Origin: Ottelia alismoides
Taxonomy: Eukaryota; Streptophyta; Magnoliopsida; Alismatales; Hydrocharitaceae
Assembly: GCA_037367405.1 (NCBI GenBank)
Contig: JAZKJV010011597.1
Coordinates: forward strand, 124,001-188,000
Direction: 5' to 3'
DNA length: 64,000 nucleotides
Shown: positions 1-10,488 of the stretch, one piece after another
Layout of the letters: each line of letters starts with the position of its first letter
Position numbering within the stretch: the stretch's first letter is position 1
The notes under the pieces: generated by a model
What the model saw: the letters and a program-made list of their open reading frames with translations, nothing else
Told to the model about the DNA's origin: nothing
Databases searched by the model: none
Made by a program: the position numbers and the translations under genes

Positions 1-4
1 CACA

Positions 5-295
5 TTGCTAACACCCTCTCAGCAGCAGCACCAGTTCCAGCAGCCTCATTACCAGAGAGGTTACCCGTCAGGCTCCCATGAGAGCCCCGCCTTGGATGAC
101 ATAGCCCACCTCCTCACGGACCAGCAGGCTACATTTAGACAGGAGATGGACGAGTTCCGCCAGGAGATGCGGGACCTGATGAGAGGGAAGGCCGCCATCC
201 CTGCATAGATAGAGCCGAATCCGAATAGCCTGAAGAGGAAGTCTGAGAAGGTAGTTGACACTGAGCATACCACTCCTAGTGATCCATTTGATGAT
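5..295 (+). pseudogene. gag C-terminal tail of element A
   Basis: A Gln-rich stretch is followed by a charged, probably helical segment (LLTDQQATFRQEMDEFRQ) that recurs in elements C and F, where it closes the gag region. Reading runs in the same frame as the pol ORF that follows, so gag and pol look like one continuous frame, as in many Athila elements. A TAG at 206-208 interrupts it; element C has a Gln codon at the same place, so this is a simple CAG-to-TAG change. No zinc knuckle is visible in the part inside the window. Confidence 0.7.
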
Positions 296-3200
296 ATGTC
301 TTCAGATCTGTTTGATGCTGATTTTGTTACACATAGGAGCGGTAAAGCACCAGCAGGCGGCGCCTCATCTGAGCTACGACTCGAGGATCCACCCAGGGCG
401 CCAGATGAGGAGGAGGAGAGCGGTACTGAGGCCGCACCCAAGGATGACGATGGTACTTATGCCACCAAGGATGCTGATTCCACCGGCGGTACTGAGGCCA
501 CCGCTTCACCAGTTCGAGGAGGTGGTACTGACGCCACCAGAGTAGCCGAGCCAGCACGCGGTACTGAGGCCGCGAGACGTCTAGCAGAGCCATCCCGTGG
601 TGGTACTGAGGCCACCGATGTTTTTGTAGAGAGAGCAGTTGTTTTTCCTCATGCTGATGTATCTCAGAACACTGTTTCGAATATAGGAAAAGGTTTAGTT
701 TCTTATGGACCCACTGTGGTGATTGATGTATGTGCGGATCCGGCCGTCGAGCCATCTATGCCTTTTCCTAGTCCTTCATCTGAGAAGGACCCTGTGATCC
801 CCTTCCCTAGAGCCCTTCAGATGGGGAAGGGGGAGAAAAGAGAAAAAGACCCAAAAAAGAGAGAGCAGGAGGAGTTCAGCCAGAGCATGATCGACAGATT
901 TCACATACAGCTCACCCTTCAAGAGGCTTTGCAGCACATCCCCCTTCTTCTGCGATCTTTGAGAGATAGGACTACAGCCAGGAGGAGGAGGAGGAACCAT
1001 CATTCAGAGATACATGTGCTGACGAAAGCCACGTGCTTCGCGATCCAGAACTGTCTGCCAGCCAAGAGGCCAGATTCAGGAGCCCCATATGTCAGATGTC
1101 AGATTAGTGAGCAGAGGTTCGATCGGACTCTATTGGATAGCGGATCGTCTATCAACCTCCTTCCGGCAGCCCTTCTCGACCGCTTCGAGTTGGGCACTCT
1201 TCGACAGAGCATGACAGTCCTTCAGTTTGCTGATCGATCTGTCAAGAGGCCGAAGGGGTTGTTGCGAGACGTTATCGTCACTATTCAGGGCCTGCAATTC
1301 CTCGTGGACTTCGTAGTGTTGGACATGGAGATCCCTGATTCAGTGGCCGATACCCCCATCATCCTCGGTCGTCCGTTCTTGGCCACAGCCAAGGCGGTGA
1401 CTGATCATGATAGCGGGAAGGTATACTTTCGCGTCGAGGGCGAGAGTGTACAAATGGAGACGGTCGAGGACTACAGAGCCAAAGAGAGAGAATGCTCAGA
1501 GACCAGCACGGATATAGAGCAGCTGACAGACGCCGGGCTAGACATCCACCAGCACTGTGATTTTGTGATCACAGATGATGAGGCAGCATGGGCAGATCCT
1601 TCCGCACAGGCCATCCTCTCATTTCCAGACACCACTGATGCAGAGATGACAGCAGAGGAGAGCTTGGAGAGCACAGCCGTGGTCCAGGATACTACAGAGG
1701 CAGTAGAGCAGGTTCTCGACCGCGACACGATTCTTAGTGATGGTGGTACTGAGGCCACCTTGTGTGATGGTGGTACTGATGCCACCTTGTTTGATGCAGA
1801 TCCCTCAGATTCAGAGTCTGATTGGGCAGATTGTGATGATCTGATGCCAGACCTGAGTCCCCCAGAGCCTACAGATGAGGAGGAGGTAGAGGCAGAGCAG
1901 ATCAGAGACAGCACAGTTGAGCAGCCTTCTCCCGATCCAGTTTGCGAGAGTACACTTTCATTCTCCCGGACAGATTTGGCAGCATATACGCATCTTCTTT
2001 CGAAGCCAGATTTACCAGCACCCAGTTGTCCAGAGCTAAAGCCGCTTCCTTCGTCGCTGAAGTATAGAATCCTTGCGGGTGAGCATGAGATGTACCCAGT
2101 CATTATCTCAGCCGATTTGACTGGAGAGCAGGAATCCCGTCTGATGGGGGTTCTTGAAAAGAACTGCAAGGCAATAGGATGGAGCATAGCAGATCTCCAT
2201 GGGATTAGTCCGGCCCTGTGCTCCCACCATATCTATCTCGAGGATGAGGCGAAGTCATCGCGTGAGTTCCAGCGGCGGCTGAACCCAAATCTGAGAGAGG
2301 TTGTCATGAAGGAAAATTCGAAATGGTGGAGCGCCGATTTTATCTATCCCATCTCCGACTCCAAGTGGGTCAGCCCTTTGCATGTGGTGCCCAAGAAGAC
2401 GGGCATCACTACAGTGATTAGCGAGTCTGGAGAGGAGATTGCTACACGAGTACCCACTTCTTGGCGGGTTTGTGTTGACTACAGGAGACTCAACCAGGCC
2501 ACCAAGAAGGATCATTTCCCCCTGCCCTTTATTGATCAGATTATTGAGAGGCTGGCAGGGAAGAGCCATTATTGTTTTCTGGATGGGTACTCGGGCTACA
2601 ACCAGGTGGCCATCGCTCTTGAGGATCAGGAGAAGACCACCTTTACCTGTCCCTTCGGCACATACGCCTTCCGACGCATGACATTTGGGCTATGCAACGC
2701 CCCTACGACTTTTCAGAGATGCATGCTGTCGATATTTTCGGACATGGTAGGGGAGTGCTTAGAGGTCTTCATGGATGATTTCTCGGTTTACGGCGACGGA
2801 TTCGACTCCTGTCTTGACTGCCTAGACCGAGTACTCCAACGATGTATTGAGGTCCGCTTGGTTCTTTCTTGGGAGAAGAGTCACTTTATGGTGACTCAAG
2901 GGACAGTGCTTGGCCACATCATCTCCAACAGGGGCATGGAGGTTGATCCGGCCAAGGTTAATGTCATTAGAAAACTCACACCACTGTCCAATTTGCTGCA
3001 GTTACGGTCTTTCCATGGGCACGTCGGTTTCTATCGGCGGTTCACTCGTGATTTCAGTAGAGTTGCCCGACCGCTGACTGACCTGCTGACGAAAGACACC
3101 GAGTTCCTTGTCGATGACAAGTGTCTTTCGTCCTTTGATACTCTCAAGCAGTGTATTGTTGAGGCTCCTGTCCTCCAGCCACCAGATTGGTCTCTCCCAT

Positions 3201-3364
3201 TCGAGATCATGACGGATGCCTCCGATTTTGCCGTGGGTGCTGTGCTGGGACAGAGGAGGGATGGAGTTCTATTTTCTATCCACTATGCTAGCCTTGGATT
3301 CCGCCCAGCGGAATTATACAGTCACAGAGAAGGAGATGCTAGCAGTAGTGTTCGCCCTAGATAA
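296..3364 (+). CDS. pol: Athila-type pol, first part: protease, RT, start of RNase H
   Basis: The ORF is 1,022 codons, but the natural frame continues upstream into gag, so the Met at 296 is only the first one after the stop. Residues 1-150 are a low-complexity acidic linker with GGT(E/D)AT repeats. The aspartic protease motif DSG is at residues 281-283. The RT fingers and palm include [19 protein letters not shown] and the catalytic box FMDDF at 825-829. RNase H opens with its first catalytic Asp in MTDASDF (residue 974). The proteins copy element RNA into DNA in cytoplasmic particles. The last 20 or so residues are out of frame: compared with element C, 5 bp (cacac) are missing near 3293, which shifts into the ORF that starts at 3216. 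Confidence 0.9.
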   Translation: MSSDLFDADFVTHRSGKAPAGGASSELRLEDPPRAPDEEEESGTEAAPKDDDGTYATKDADSTGGTEATASPVRGGGTDATRVAEPARGTEAARRLAEPSRGGTEATDVFVERAVVFPHADVSQNTVSNIGKGLVSYGPTVVIDVCADPAVEPSMPFPSPSSEKDPVIPFPRALQMGKGEKREKDPKKREQEEFSQSMIDRFHIQLTLQEALQHIPLLLRSLRDRTTARRRRRNHHSEIHVLTKATCFAIQNCLPAKRPDSGAPYVRCQISEQRFDRTLLDSGSSINLLPAALLDRFELGTLRQSMTVLQFADRSVKRPKGLLRDVIVTIQGLQFLVDFVVLDMEIPDSVADTPIILGRPFLATAKAVTDHDSGKVYFRVEGESVQMETVEDYRAKERECSETSTDIEQLTDAGLDIHQHCDFVITDDEAAWADPSAQAILSFPDTTDAEMTAEESLESTAVVQDTTEAVEQVLDRDTILSDGGTEATLCDGGTDATLFDADPSDSESDWADCDDLMPDLSPPEPTDEEEVEAEQIRDSTVEQPSPDPVCESTLSFSRTDLAAYTHLLSKPDLPAPSCPELKPLPSSLKYRILAGEHEMYPVIISADLTGEQESRLMGVLEKNCKAIGWSIADLHGISPALCSHHIYLEDEAKSSREFQRRLNPNLREVVMKENSKWWSADFIYPISDSKWVSPLHVVPKKTGITTVISESGEEIATRVPTSWRVCVDYRRLNQATKKDHFPLPFIDQIIERLAGKSHYCFLDGYSGYNQVAIALEDQEKTTFTCPFGTYAFRRMTFGLCNAPTTFQRCMLSIFSDMVGECLEVFMDDFSVYGDGFDSCLDCLDRVLQRCIEVRLVLSWEKSHFMVTQGTVLGHIISNRGMEVDPAKVNVIRKLTPLSNLLQLRSFHGHVGFYRRFTRDFSRVARPLTDLLTKDTEFLVDDKCLSSFDTLKQCIVEAPVLQPPDWSLPFEIMTDASDFAVGAVLGQRRDGVLFSIHYASLGFRPAELYSHREGDASSSVRPR
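422..1786 (+). repeat. Dispersed in-frame GGT(E/D)AT coding repeat
   Basis: Variants of GGTGGTACTGAGGCCACC recur at about 422, 452, 485, 522, 558 and 599, then again at 1742 and 1769. Each keeps the reading frame and encodes Gly-Gly-Thr-(Glu/Asp)-Ala-Thr or a close form. The unit is bounded by GGTGG and CCACC, so it can form a small stem. Element C has a similar set at about 31162, 31199, 31235, 31271, 31313 and 32453. The copies lie in the acidic linkers before and after the protease, not in a catalytic domain. Confidence 0.8.
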
Positions 3365-4934
3365 ATTCAGATCTTACATCATTGGATCTAGAGTGACTTT
3401 GTATACAGATCATACCGCCATCCGATACCTCATGGCAAAGAAGGATGCCAAGGCCAGACTGACTAGATGGATCCTTCTACTCCAGGAGTTCGACATTGAG
3501 ATTAAGGATAAGCCTGGAGTCAAGAATGTGGTGGCGAATCATCTCTCCCATTTAGAGCAGCCTGAGGAGTCTGAGCAGATTGATCCCATTTGTGAGACCT
3601 TTCCAGATGAGGCGATCCTTGCTATCGCCTCACTCCCGTGGTATGCCGACATTGTGAACTTTCTTGTTGCTAAGAAAGTCCCACAAGGTTGGCCTAGACA
3701 GAGACTTGAGACCTTCCTCACGAAGGCCAAGTCTTACCATTGGGAGGATCCCATCCTTTACCACGAAGGAGGGGATAGTGTCTGGCGTAGGTGCATCCCT
3801 CAGGATGAGCACCATAGCGTCCTCACTTACTGCCACAAGCTTGAGGCAGGAGGACATCACTCTGGGAGGAGAACGGCACAGAAAGTGCTCCAATCCGGCT
3901 TGTGGTGGCCTACCCTCTTCAAGGACTCTGATGAGTTCGTGAAGAGGTGTACTGACTGTCAGAGGATGGGCACTTGTGGACAGCGTGATATGATGTCGAT
4001 GCAGCCCATTCACTTCTGTGAGATTTTTGACGCATGGGGCATCGATTTCATGGGTACATTCCCTAAGAGCCAGGGGTTTGAGTACATTCTGTTGGTCGTT
4101 GACTATGTTAGTCGTTGGGTTGAGGCTATCCCCGCCCGAGCCGCTGATGCGAGGACAGTTTGCAGATTTTTGAGGAAGCATATCATCACGCAGTTCGGGG
4201 TACCTCGAGTATTGATTTCAGATGGGGGGTCTCATTTCATCAACGACCAGGTGAAGGCACTTGCCAGTGAGTTCGGCATAGACCATCGAGTTGCCACTCC
4301 ATACCATCCACAGACGAATGGTCTAGCCGAGGTCTCGAATAGGGAGATCAAGACTATTTTGCAGAAAGTCATCCGCCCTGACCGAAAGGATTGGTCACAG
4401 CTTTTAGACTCGGTCTTGTGGGCATATAGGACGTCTTTCAAGACACCATTGGGCACATCTCCCTTTCGCCTAGTTTATGGCATGGCATGCCATTTACCTG
4501 TTGAGTTGAGACACAAGTCACTTTGGGCAGTCACAGATATTCTTTTAGATCCAGAGAGTGTAGGAGACCAGAGAAGGGCAAAGTTAGCTGCCTTGGAGGA
4601 GCTTAGAGATACAACCTTCTCAAACAGCCTACAGTATAAGGAGAGAGTGAAAGAGTGGCATGATTCTCATATTAGCCACAAGCATTTTGAGCCTGGGCAG
4701 AGAGTATGGTTGTTTGATGTGAGGCTTCGTTTATTTCCAGGGAAGATGCAGAGCAAGTGGAAGGGATCCTACTTGGTCAGAAAGGTACACGACAATGGTA
4801 GCATTGATATATCCAAGTTGTCTTCTGAGAGTACCTTTCGAGTGAACGGCCAGCGGCTCAAACCATTTCTAGATCACGAGCCGCGGGTCGTTGATGTTGC
4901 CCCTATTCATTTCGCGCGAGATGTGGTCTCTTGA
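3216..4934 (+). CDS. pol: Athila-type pol, second part: RNase H end and integrase
   Basis: The homologous protein begins at about residue 27 ([10 protein letters not shown]); the residues before it are out of frame. RNase H continues with [14 protein letters not shown]. The integrase zinc-binding domain has H207, H214/H215, C245 and C248. The catalytic core has D277 (GIDFMG), D336 (LISDGG) and E372 ([10 protein letters not shown]), with exactly 35 residues between the last two, the DD35E spacing of retroviral-type integrases. A basic C-terminal domain follows. No chromodomain is visible, which fits the non-chromovirus Athila group. All catalytic residues are intact. The frame joins the preceding ORF through a 5-bp deletion near 3293. 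The stop is TGA at 4932-4934. Confidence 0.9.
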   Translation: MPPILPWVLCWDRGGMEFYFLSTMLALDSAQRNYTVTEKEMLAVVFALDKFRSYIIGSRVTLYTDHTAIRYLMAKKDAKARLTRWILLLQEFDIEIKDKPGVKNVVANHLSHLEQPEESEQIDPICETFPDEAILAIASLPWYADIVNFLVAKKVPQGWPRQRLETFLTKAKSYHWEDPILYHEGGDSVWRRCIPQDEHHSVLTYCHKLEAGGHHSGRRTAQKVLQSGLWWPTLFKDSDEFVKRCTDCQRMGTCGQRDMMSMQPIHFCEIFDAWGIDFMGTFPKSQGFEYILLVVDYVSRWVEAIPARAADARTVCRFLRKHIITQFGVPRVLISDGGSHFINDQVKALASEFGIDHRVATPYHPQTNGLAEVSNREIKTILQKVIRPDRKDWSQLLDSVLWAYRTSFKTPLGTSPFRLVYGMACHLPVELRHKSLWAVTDILLDPESVGDQRRAKLAALEELRDTTFSNSLQYKERVKEWHDSHISHKHFEPGQRVWLFDVRLRLFPGKMQSKWKGSYLVRKVHDNGSIDISKLSSESTFRVNGQRLKPFLDHEPRVVDVAPIHFARDVVS

Positions 4935-5053
4935 CTCACATCTTTTGCATCTTACGCCTGATTATCACTGTTCTTCCGACTTGTATAGATCCAGTTGTCC
5001 ATATCATTCTATTCTTTAGTCCCACATCCCTTTTCTCATCTTATGATTATGCC

Positions 5054-5261
5054 ATACTTAGGGTGTACTTTACCCTAAGTATAGGGGGGATGCAGGACCT
5101 GCGGGTATTCTTTTCATTCTTTCTGCTCTTGTTTTGCTGCCTATACTTACGGATATTTTACCCTAAGTATAGGGGGGGCAGACTCTGTATCTTCTTCACT
5201 CGGATTTCCCTTCATGTACAGCTTGCTATACTTAGGATTAGTTAATCCTAAGTATAGGGGG
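5054..5261 (+). repeat. Array of three hairpins carrying polypurine-tract copies (element A)
   Basis: Hairpin 1: ATACTTAGGGT (5054-5064) pairs with ACCCTAAGTAT (5072-5082), followed by a G run. Hairpin 2: 5141-5152 pairs with 5161-5172 with one mismatch, followed by seven Gs. Hairpin 3: CTATACTTAGGATTA (5226-5240) pairs perfectly with 5243-5257 across a 2-nt loop, followed by Gs. Each 3' arm plus G run reads AAGTATAGGGGG, the same words as the true polypurine tract at 6991-7003. A half copy (AAGTATGGGG) at 5396-5405 lies just before the AT hairpin at 5411-5430. Confidence 0.85.
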
Positions 5262-5874
5262 AAACCACCGAGTCCCTCTCATTCTATTCATTTATTCATT
5301 TCTGTACTTAGCCATTCCTTTTCACTTCCCTTTTACTAAGCACGAGTTATGTCTTCTTCATCGCTCTTGATCACTCTGAGGACATCGTTCGAGCTAAGTA
5401 TGGGGCGGTATGTATATATTTCATATATACTTTGGCCATAACTCGTACTTTGTGTGAGTGTGTTAATAAATAAATTGGCTAAAAACCTTTAAAATCACAA
5501 ATATTAAAAATTTTTCCTGTACATAATCATTCTTTTATGGCACATACATAGCTAGTGTACAAAATTATTCTTGTAAAAATGTTTTCAAAATTTTTTTGTG
5601 TAAAGTTTGTGTAAATATTTTCTTATCAAAACTATGTATATAGTACAAAATTTTTCCAAAATGTTTTGAAAATCAAAAGTTTGCAAAAATCTCGTGTAAA
5701 TGTTTGTAAATACTTTTGCAAAACTTGCACTTCATGCATCCATCCATCCATGATTTCAAAGCATTTTTCAAAAATTTTGCACGATTGTAAATATTTGTAA
5801 ATAGCATCTTTGTATATATATATATGTATATAGTTTTTCCTGGATGAGAGTTGACATTTAAACTAAGCCTGGAA

Positions 5875-6213
5875 TTAAATTGAGAAATGGAGCTTGATTA
5901 AGATCTTAGTCCACCTAATTCTAAGAGGAACCTTATAGGGCTTAGGGTTAAGGCTTTTCAGGTCCATAAGGACGTAATTCTTTGAGTCCACTAGGCTATG
6001 AGCATATGTCATCTTGATGAGCCTAAGTAGAGCACTTAACAACACACGCATGACTCTTGGAGACAATGGCTTGACTTGCACCAGCACTTTACACATGGCT
6101 CTCCACGGATGAGGTGGTGAGGAGGCAGTTTCCTTTGGCTTGGGGTAGCATATGAGGGTAATACTTCTAGGCGGAACCTCTCTTCTTCTTCTAGTGAAGG
6201 AAGTACGTCTCAA
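5875..6213 (-). other. Antisense reading frame conserved in sister elements
   Basis: This 112-codon minus-strand frame begins MRRTSFTRRRREVPPRS and includes CYPKPKETASSPPHPWRAMC. The same frame is open in B (17794-18033), C (36670-36909) and F (53107-53454). Upstream the frame continues, read as VDYPSFEALLQPT, but a TAG separates the two parts in A, B and C; only F is open across it. Known: some Ty3/gypsy lineages, for example Tat-related elements, carry extra antisense ORFs between pol and the 3' LTR. I do not recognise this protein. It could be non-coding DNA whose frame survives because the copies are related. Confidence 0.35.
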
Positions 6214-6990
6214 CTTGGTCTAGTGGTGATGAAGGCTAAAGACAGAAGTAGTGGGTTGCAATAAAGCTTCAAAAGAGGGATAGTCTACTGGATCAAGAGG
6301 AAATTTCTTGTATATATGCTGCACCATGTAGATATGTTGTACAGAGGCATTTAAAAAAATGCAAAATGAAAAAAGAACTCCAAAAAAGTGGTGGGTCAGA
6401 TTGAAAATTTAATAACCCCACCGGAGTGTATATAGTCAAATAAAGCAAAAGCTTATGGTATCCATGTTACATCTCATGAAGCTTGCAGTGGGAGACTTGG
6501 CTACACTAGCTGAGCTTCCAAAAGTCTATACTTCTTTCCCCTCTTCTTGAGCCGGTTGCACTTGAACTTAGAAGGGAATACCCCGCTTCTCGAGGAAAGA
6601 GTTGCTAGACCGAGGCATTAGAGTTACCAGGTTGAGGGAGGTTTTTTCTTTGTTACTTCTGAGGTGGGGAGCTACATATCACTTACACTGCATGGAAAGA
6701 TTCATGGTCAATAGAGTTTGTGTATGTAGACTTGTTCTGATCTGGTTTATTGAGGAGTATTGTCCATAGATGGTGGAACTTAGAGGGTTTAGAGTTTTAA
6801 GCTTAAGTCCAATAAGGTTCCGACACATTAATAATCCAAAGATCTGATCGAGCTCCGTATTTCAATTTAATGAAGGAAAGTTTAATATTCAACCTTGATC
6901 CATGTACATTCCCCTCCTTTTCTTTTTCTTTCTTTCTTTCTTTCTCACTTCTTTTTCAAATAAGTGTTTGCTAAGGGACTAGCAAAAGTT

Positions 6991-7003
6991 AAGTATAGGG
7001 GGG
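6991..7003 (+). promoter_or_regulatory. Polypurine tract of element A
   Basis: AAGTATAGGGGGG lies directly before the LTR start TGATGAAT. It is the RNase H-resistant primer for plus-strand DNA synthesis. Confidence 0.88.
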
Positions 7004-7885
7004 TGATGAATACCCATTCATCACCCATTATCTTATATTTTAGCTACACAAAAACCTTTGCAAATGCATGTATATTCATGTAAATACAAATAATTATCAA
7101 AAGCATGCATTGTATAAAGTTTAATAATTAGCATGTTTTTGTGCAAAAATAAAAGAATAAAGATTAAAAAGAAAAAGAGGGAAATATTTAGAATAAATAT
7201 TGAGCAACTTAACCCAAGGGAGGGCTCAACATGGGCCTGACCGCATAAAAGCCAAAAGTAGAGGGAGATAGGGGCTCATGTGTGTAAATATATATGTAAA
7301 TAAAATAAAAGTATTTTCCTCACAAAAATAGGCTTGTAAATATTTGTATATATTTTTATAAGTATAAAAACAATATAAAAATATAAAAATTAAAAAGAAA
7401 CCTAAAATCTCATTCATGTACATGATCACCTTATACATAGTTCCATCATCCCTATTTATTTATCCTTATAAATAAAGAAAAGTAATCTCCAAAAGTTTTG
7501 TAAATATTCTATAGTATATAGTGTAACTAAATAAAATAAAAACAATTAAAACAAAAACAAAATAAAAATAACAAAATTAAAAACACAAAAATCGGTCATT
7601 TGCTACCCTTAATTTTAATTTCAAACTCCAGCCACGTGGCCGCTTCCTACTGGTCCTGGGATTGTTGACCGCCCGGTCAACTCCCCCCCCCCCAGGACCA
7701 CTTCTCACGGGCTTGGCGCGCCCGATCCGATTTCCCTAATTTCTAGCGCCTAAACCCGATTGACTCTTACCTAAACCCTGGGTCAGGATCCGTCCACGAC
7801 ACATCCGTCACCCTCGCCGGAGCCTTCGCCTTGGGATCCGCGCTCCAAATTGCCCTACCCGCGCGCTCTTTCCGGACCCTCCATG

Positions 7886-7893
7886 ATATATAT
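7886..7893 (+). promoter_or_regulatory. Putative TATA box, LTR of element A
   Basis: TATATATT lies in the GC-rich promoter part of the LTR, 880 bp from the LTR start. Sister LTRs have TATA-like words at the corresponding place. Confidence 0.55.
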
Positions 7894-8929
7894 TCCTAGC
7901 TCCGCCACCTCGAATCTCATCTTTGGCCACTCGATTCCACCTCCCGTGAGCTCCATTGCGTAGGCGAGAGTGACAGCTTGGCCCCGTGGTGTCGAAGCGA
8001 GGAGAGAACGAGAGACCACTGATCCGGCGAAGCTTCGCCGCCTTGCTCCGCCACCAGCAGGAGCATCGAGCCTCGGACGTCGGCGCTCCTGGAGGCGAAG
8101 ACCCAGAGCTTCCTAAGCTCGTCCCCAGTCTACTCATCCACCCAGGTAATCTCGTAGGACCTTCTTTTTCTTTGATTTTTACATTTTGCCCAAATCGCCG
8201 CTCCGCCGTATTTCGCGGATTCCGACCACTCCTTAGATAGACTCGATCATCGGAATCCACAGTCATCTTCGCCTTACTCCTACGCGCCTTCTCCATTCCA
8301 ACCCAGCTCGCACAGGAGCTGGGATTCGAGTTCCACACGTCTCCCCTTCGCCGGAGCTCGTTCACCTCGCCCCATCGTCCACCGTCACTCCGCCTAACCG
8401 GGTCGAGGCAGTTTGCCCTCGACCCGCGAGTCTTCTGGTCATCTTTGCAGGTACACCCCAGCCATCTGAGAGCTCGGGTCATTCGGACCAGAAGGCTTCC
8501 TCTGCCGTCCTCGCCGGGGCTCACCAAAGCTCGGCTGGAACATCGGAGCCCACCACCAGCTGCGGGACACCATTGCGGAGCTTCTCCGACCTTCAGGCGC
8601 AGCAGAGGAGCCTCGGAGCGAGGCCACTGGGCCGGCGAACTTCTCCGGTCATCTGTTCTTCGAGGATCCTCCTCCTCCGTTCGATCAGTCCTCCAGCTCC
8701 AGACTTCATCGGGGCCGTCCATCTTAGGAGCAGCAGTCACCGCCCGATCTCAGGAGGACCGATCCCAGCCATCCGATGCACAAGGGTTAGCCACCTGCAC
8801 CCTACACCGTCCGATCGCCCACGTGGAGGAACCCTCGCCATCGGATTCGCCCAAGGAGCTCAGCTGTGGAGCGGCCACTGTTCCCCATCGTCGGATGCGC
8901 CACGTGCCCTCCATCCAGCCGGTCCGCGT

Positions 8930-8935
8930 AATAAA
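8930..8935 (+). terminator. Putative polyadenylation signal, LTR of element A
   Basis: AATAAA in the word AATAAAGGGGTAA. Similar words are at 11612 and 21147 (B) and 39941 (C), always at the switch from GC-rich to AT-rich LTR sequence, as expected for the end of R. Confidence 0.5.
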
Positions 8936-10480
8936 GGGGTAATTTACCCTTAGGCCCCCTTTGATATTTTATTTCGCTTTTAGTCTTGTAAATATCTAGC
9001 GTAGTTGTTTAGTTTTGGGATATTTGCATAGAGACCCTTGTGCTTGCATTTATTTACTGATATGCCCCTATGTGTGGTCTGACACGTGCATCGACACGTG
9101 ATCCTCTGGGCTTTTTACATTCTCTACCCTGTAGTTCTGGATGTTCTTTAATGAATGAAACTTTTTAATTATTTGCATTTATACCCCTGTGCGTGATACA
9201 TTTGAGCATGTGCGTTATATTTTGTGTTATTTGCAGATAAGCCCTTGGGATTTTGGTACCTGTTACCAATAGGCCCATGGAAATTATTTTTCTTACATAT
9301 GGGTCCCTGAGTGCCCCAGACACGTGCATCGCACGTGTTTTGCTGGGTTAATTGCACTAGACCCCCCAGACTTCCGGGTATTTGCACTTTGGTCTTTGTG
9401 CACAATGCCCCGTCTTTATTTTTTAATAAAATAGCAAATTACCTCCAAATCCAACGAAAATTGGATACATGGCTCCTGCCATAGTGTAAAATTTTCGAGG
9501 ATTTTTGGAGACATTTCTTAGTTGATTTGATATTTTTAGAAATTCAAAAACCTCCATTTTTGCTACTTTCTAAGTTTGAAAACCCCAAAAAAAATATTAA
9601 ATAGAGTCTAAAAATTACAAAAAAAATTTCTACTGTCTATTTTGTTGTGCTTGATTTTCTAGCCAATTTTGGCTATTTTTCATTACTGAAAACCACTAAA
9701 AATTGAAAAACACTTGAAAACTTATAAAAATTCTAATAATTAAAAAAAATCCAAAAATAATAATATAGGTGCCTAAATTTTCCTTGTTTAATTCTCTTTA
9801 CAGGAAAATTACCTCCTAACTAATTTGGGGCCTTTAGATATTTTATCTAGGCCCTTTATCTCGGCTGGACAGTACCTCTCATTTCAATGCTTGTTTGATT
9901 TTTAGCAAACTAAATAAACATCAGAAAAATCCCAAAAATTCACCAAAAACACTAAAAATTATAAAACACGTAAAAATATTTTTGTTAGAATTTTGTTTGA
10001 TTTTTAGTGCTTTTAATAAATTGTTGAAGTGTGTAGTTTCCTTGCTCTTCTTATTTTCTTAATATCTTGAAAATTCAAAAAAAATATAAAAATCCTTAAA
10101 AACCACCAAAAATATCTTCTCTTCTCTGATTGACTACTTCGTAGGCCATGAGGCCAATCCGTGCTCCTTGAGTTCGACCCTGGTCGCTATACCAGGTTAA
10201 ATAAATAACAAGACCGCTATTTCGCTTTTTGATTGATTTTATCTGTCTTGGTGGTCTACTTTTTCTTGATCGACACGATCGAGTGACCGAGGTCGCGACG
10301 ACCATCGTAGAGATACCTGATTGCCTTAGTCGCTCGGTTTTTCGTGTCGATCACCCACCAATCACCCTAACCCCGGGCCCCGAATATTCCTCGATCTTTT
10401 CTGATCCACGCCCGGCAGGGTTTCTTGGGGTCCGTGTTCCGAGTATCTCGCCCGATCGTCTCCAAGCCGGACCCCTAGGA

Positions 10481-10488
10481 ATATAAAG
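10481..10488 (+). promoter_or_regulatory. Putative TATA box, 5' LTR of B
   Basis: ATATAAAG follows CCCTAGGA. The 3' LTR has ATACAAAG at the matching site (20014), so the TATA word has mutated in one copy. Confidence 0.6.

Larger units (their letters stand above)
4935..6990 (+). other. 3' untranslated region of element A
   Basis: No sense ORF of note lies between pol and the LTR, so there is no envelope-like gene on this strand. The region holds the hairpin array (5054-5261), then AT-rich sequence with repeated TTTTGTAAA-like words. A block of about 900 bp at 5870-6780 follows that recurs in B, C and F and carries antisense reading frames. A polypyrimidine stretch at 6908-6945 precedes the polypurine tract. 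Confidence 0.75.
1..10347 (+). mobile_element. Athila-like Ty3/gypsy retrotransposon A (5' end outside window)
   Basis: Seen in order: gag C-terminal tail, protease, reverse transcriptase, RNase H, integrase, a 2-kb 3' untranslated region, polypurine tract and 3' LTR. RT before integrase marks Ty3/gypsy. The FMDDF active-site box and the long LTRs, together with the tRNA-Asp primer site seen in sister copies B and D, fit the Athila lineage. The 5' LTR, primer site and most of gag lie left of the window. Only two coding lesions are obvious (a TAG at 206-208 and a 5-bp deletion near 3293), so this is the best-preserved coding copy here. The 3' LTR stops a few bases short of its terminus, where it abuts the truncated 5' LTR of element B. 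Confidence 0.9.
7004..10347 (+). repeat. 3' LTR of element A, about 3.34 kb
   Basis: The LTR starts with the palindrome TGATGAATACCCATTCATCA directly after the polypurine tract. It has an AT-rich U3 to about 7620, a GC-rich promoter part with GACCGCCCGGTCAAC near 7668, and a TATA box at 7886. The polyadenylation signal is at 8930. A long AT-rich U5 follows with the conserved block around 9440-9485 (ATACATGGCTCCTGCCAT) and the block at 10130-10200 ending in CCTGGTCGCTATACCAGG. The end reads CGTGTC and then departs from the expected CATCA, so a few terminal bases were lost at the joint with B. Its GC-rich part resembles the LTR of D more than those of B and C. Confidence 0.85.

Noticed and set aside
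5054..5261. Regularly spaced palindromes suggested a CRISPR-like array
   Set aside because: The units are hairpins with a G run at uneven spacing inside a plant retrotransposon, with no spacer pattern.
4935..6990. Possible envelope-like gene between pol and the LTR, as in some Athila elements
   Set aside because: No sense-strand frame of useful length and no transmembrane pattern on that strand.
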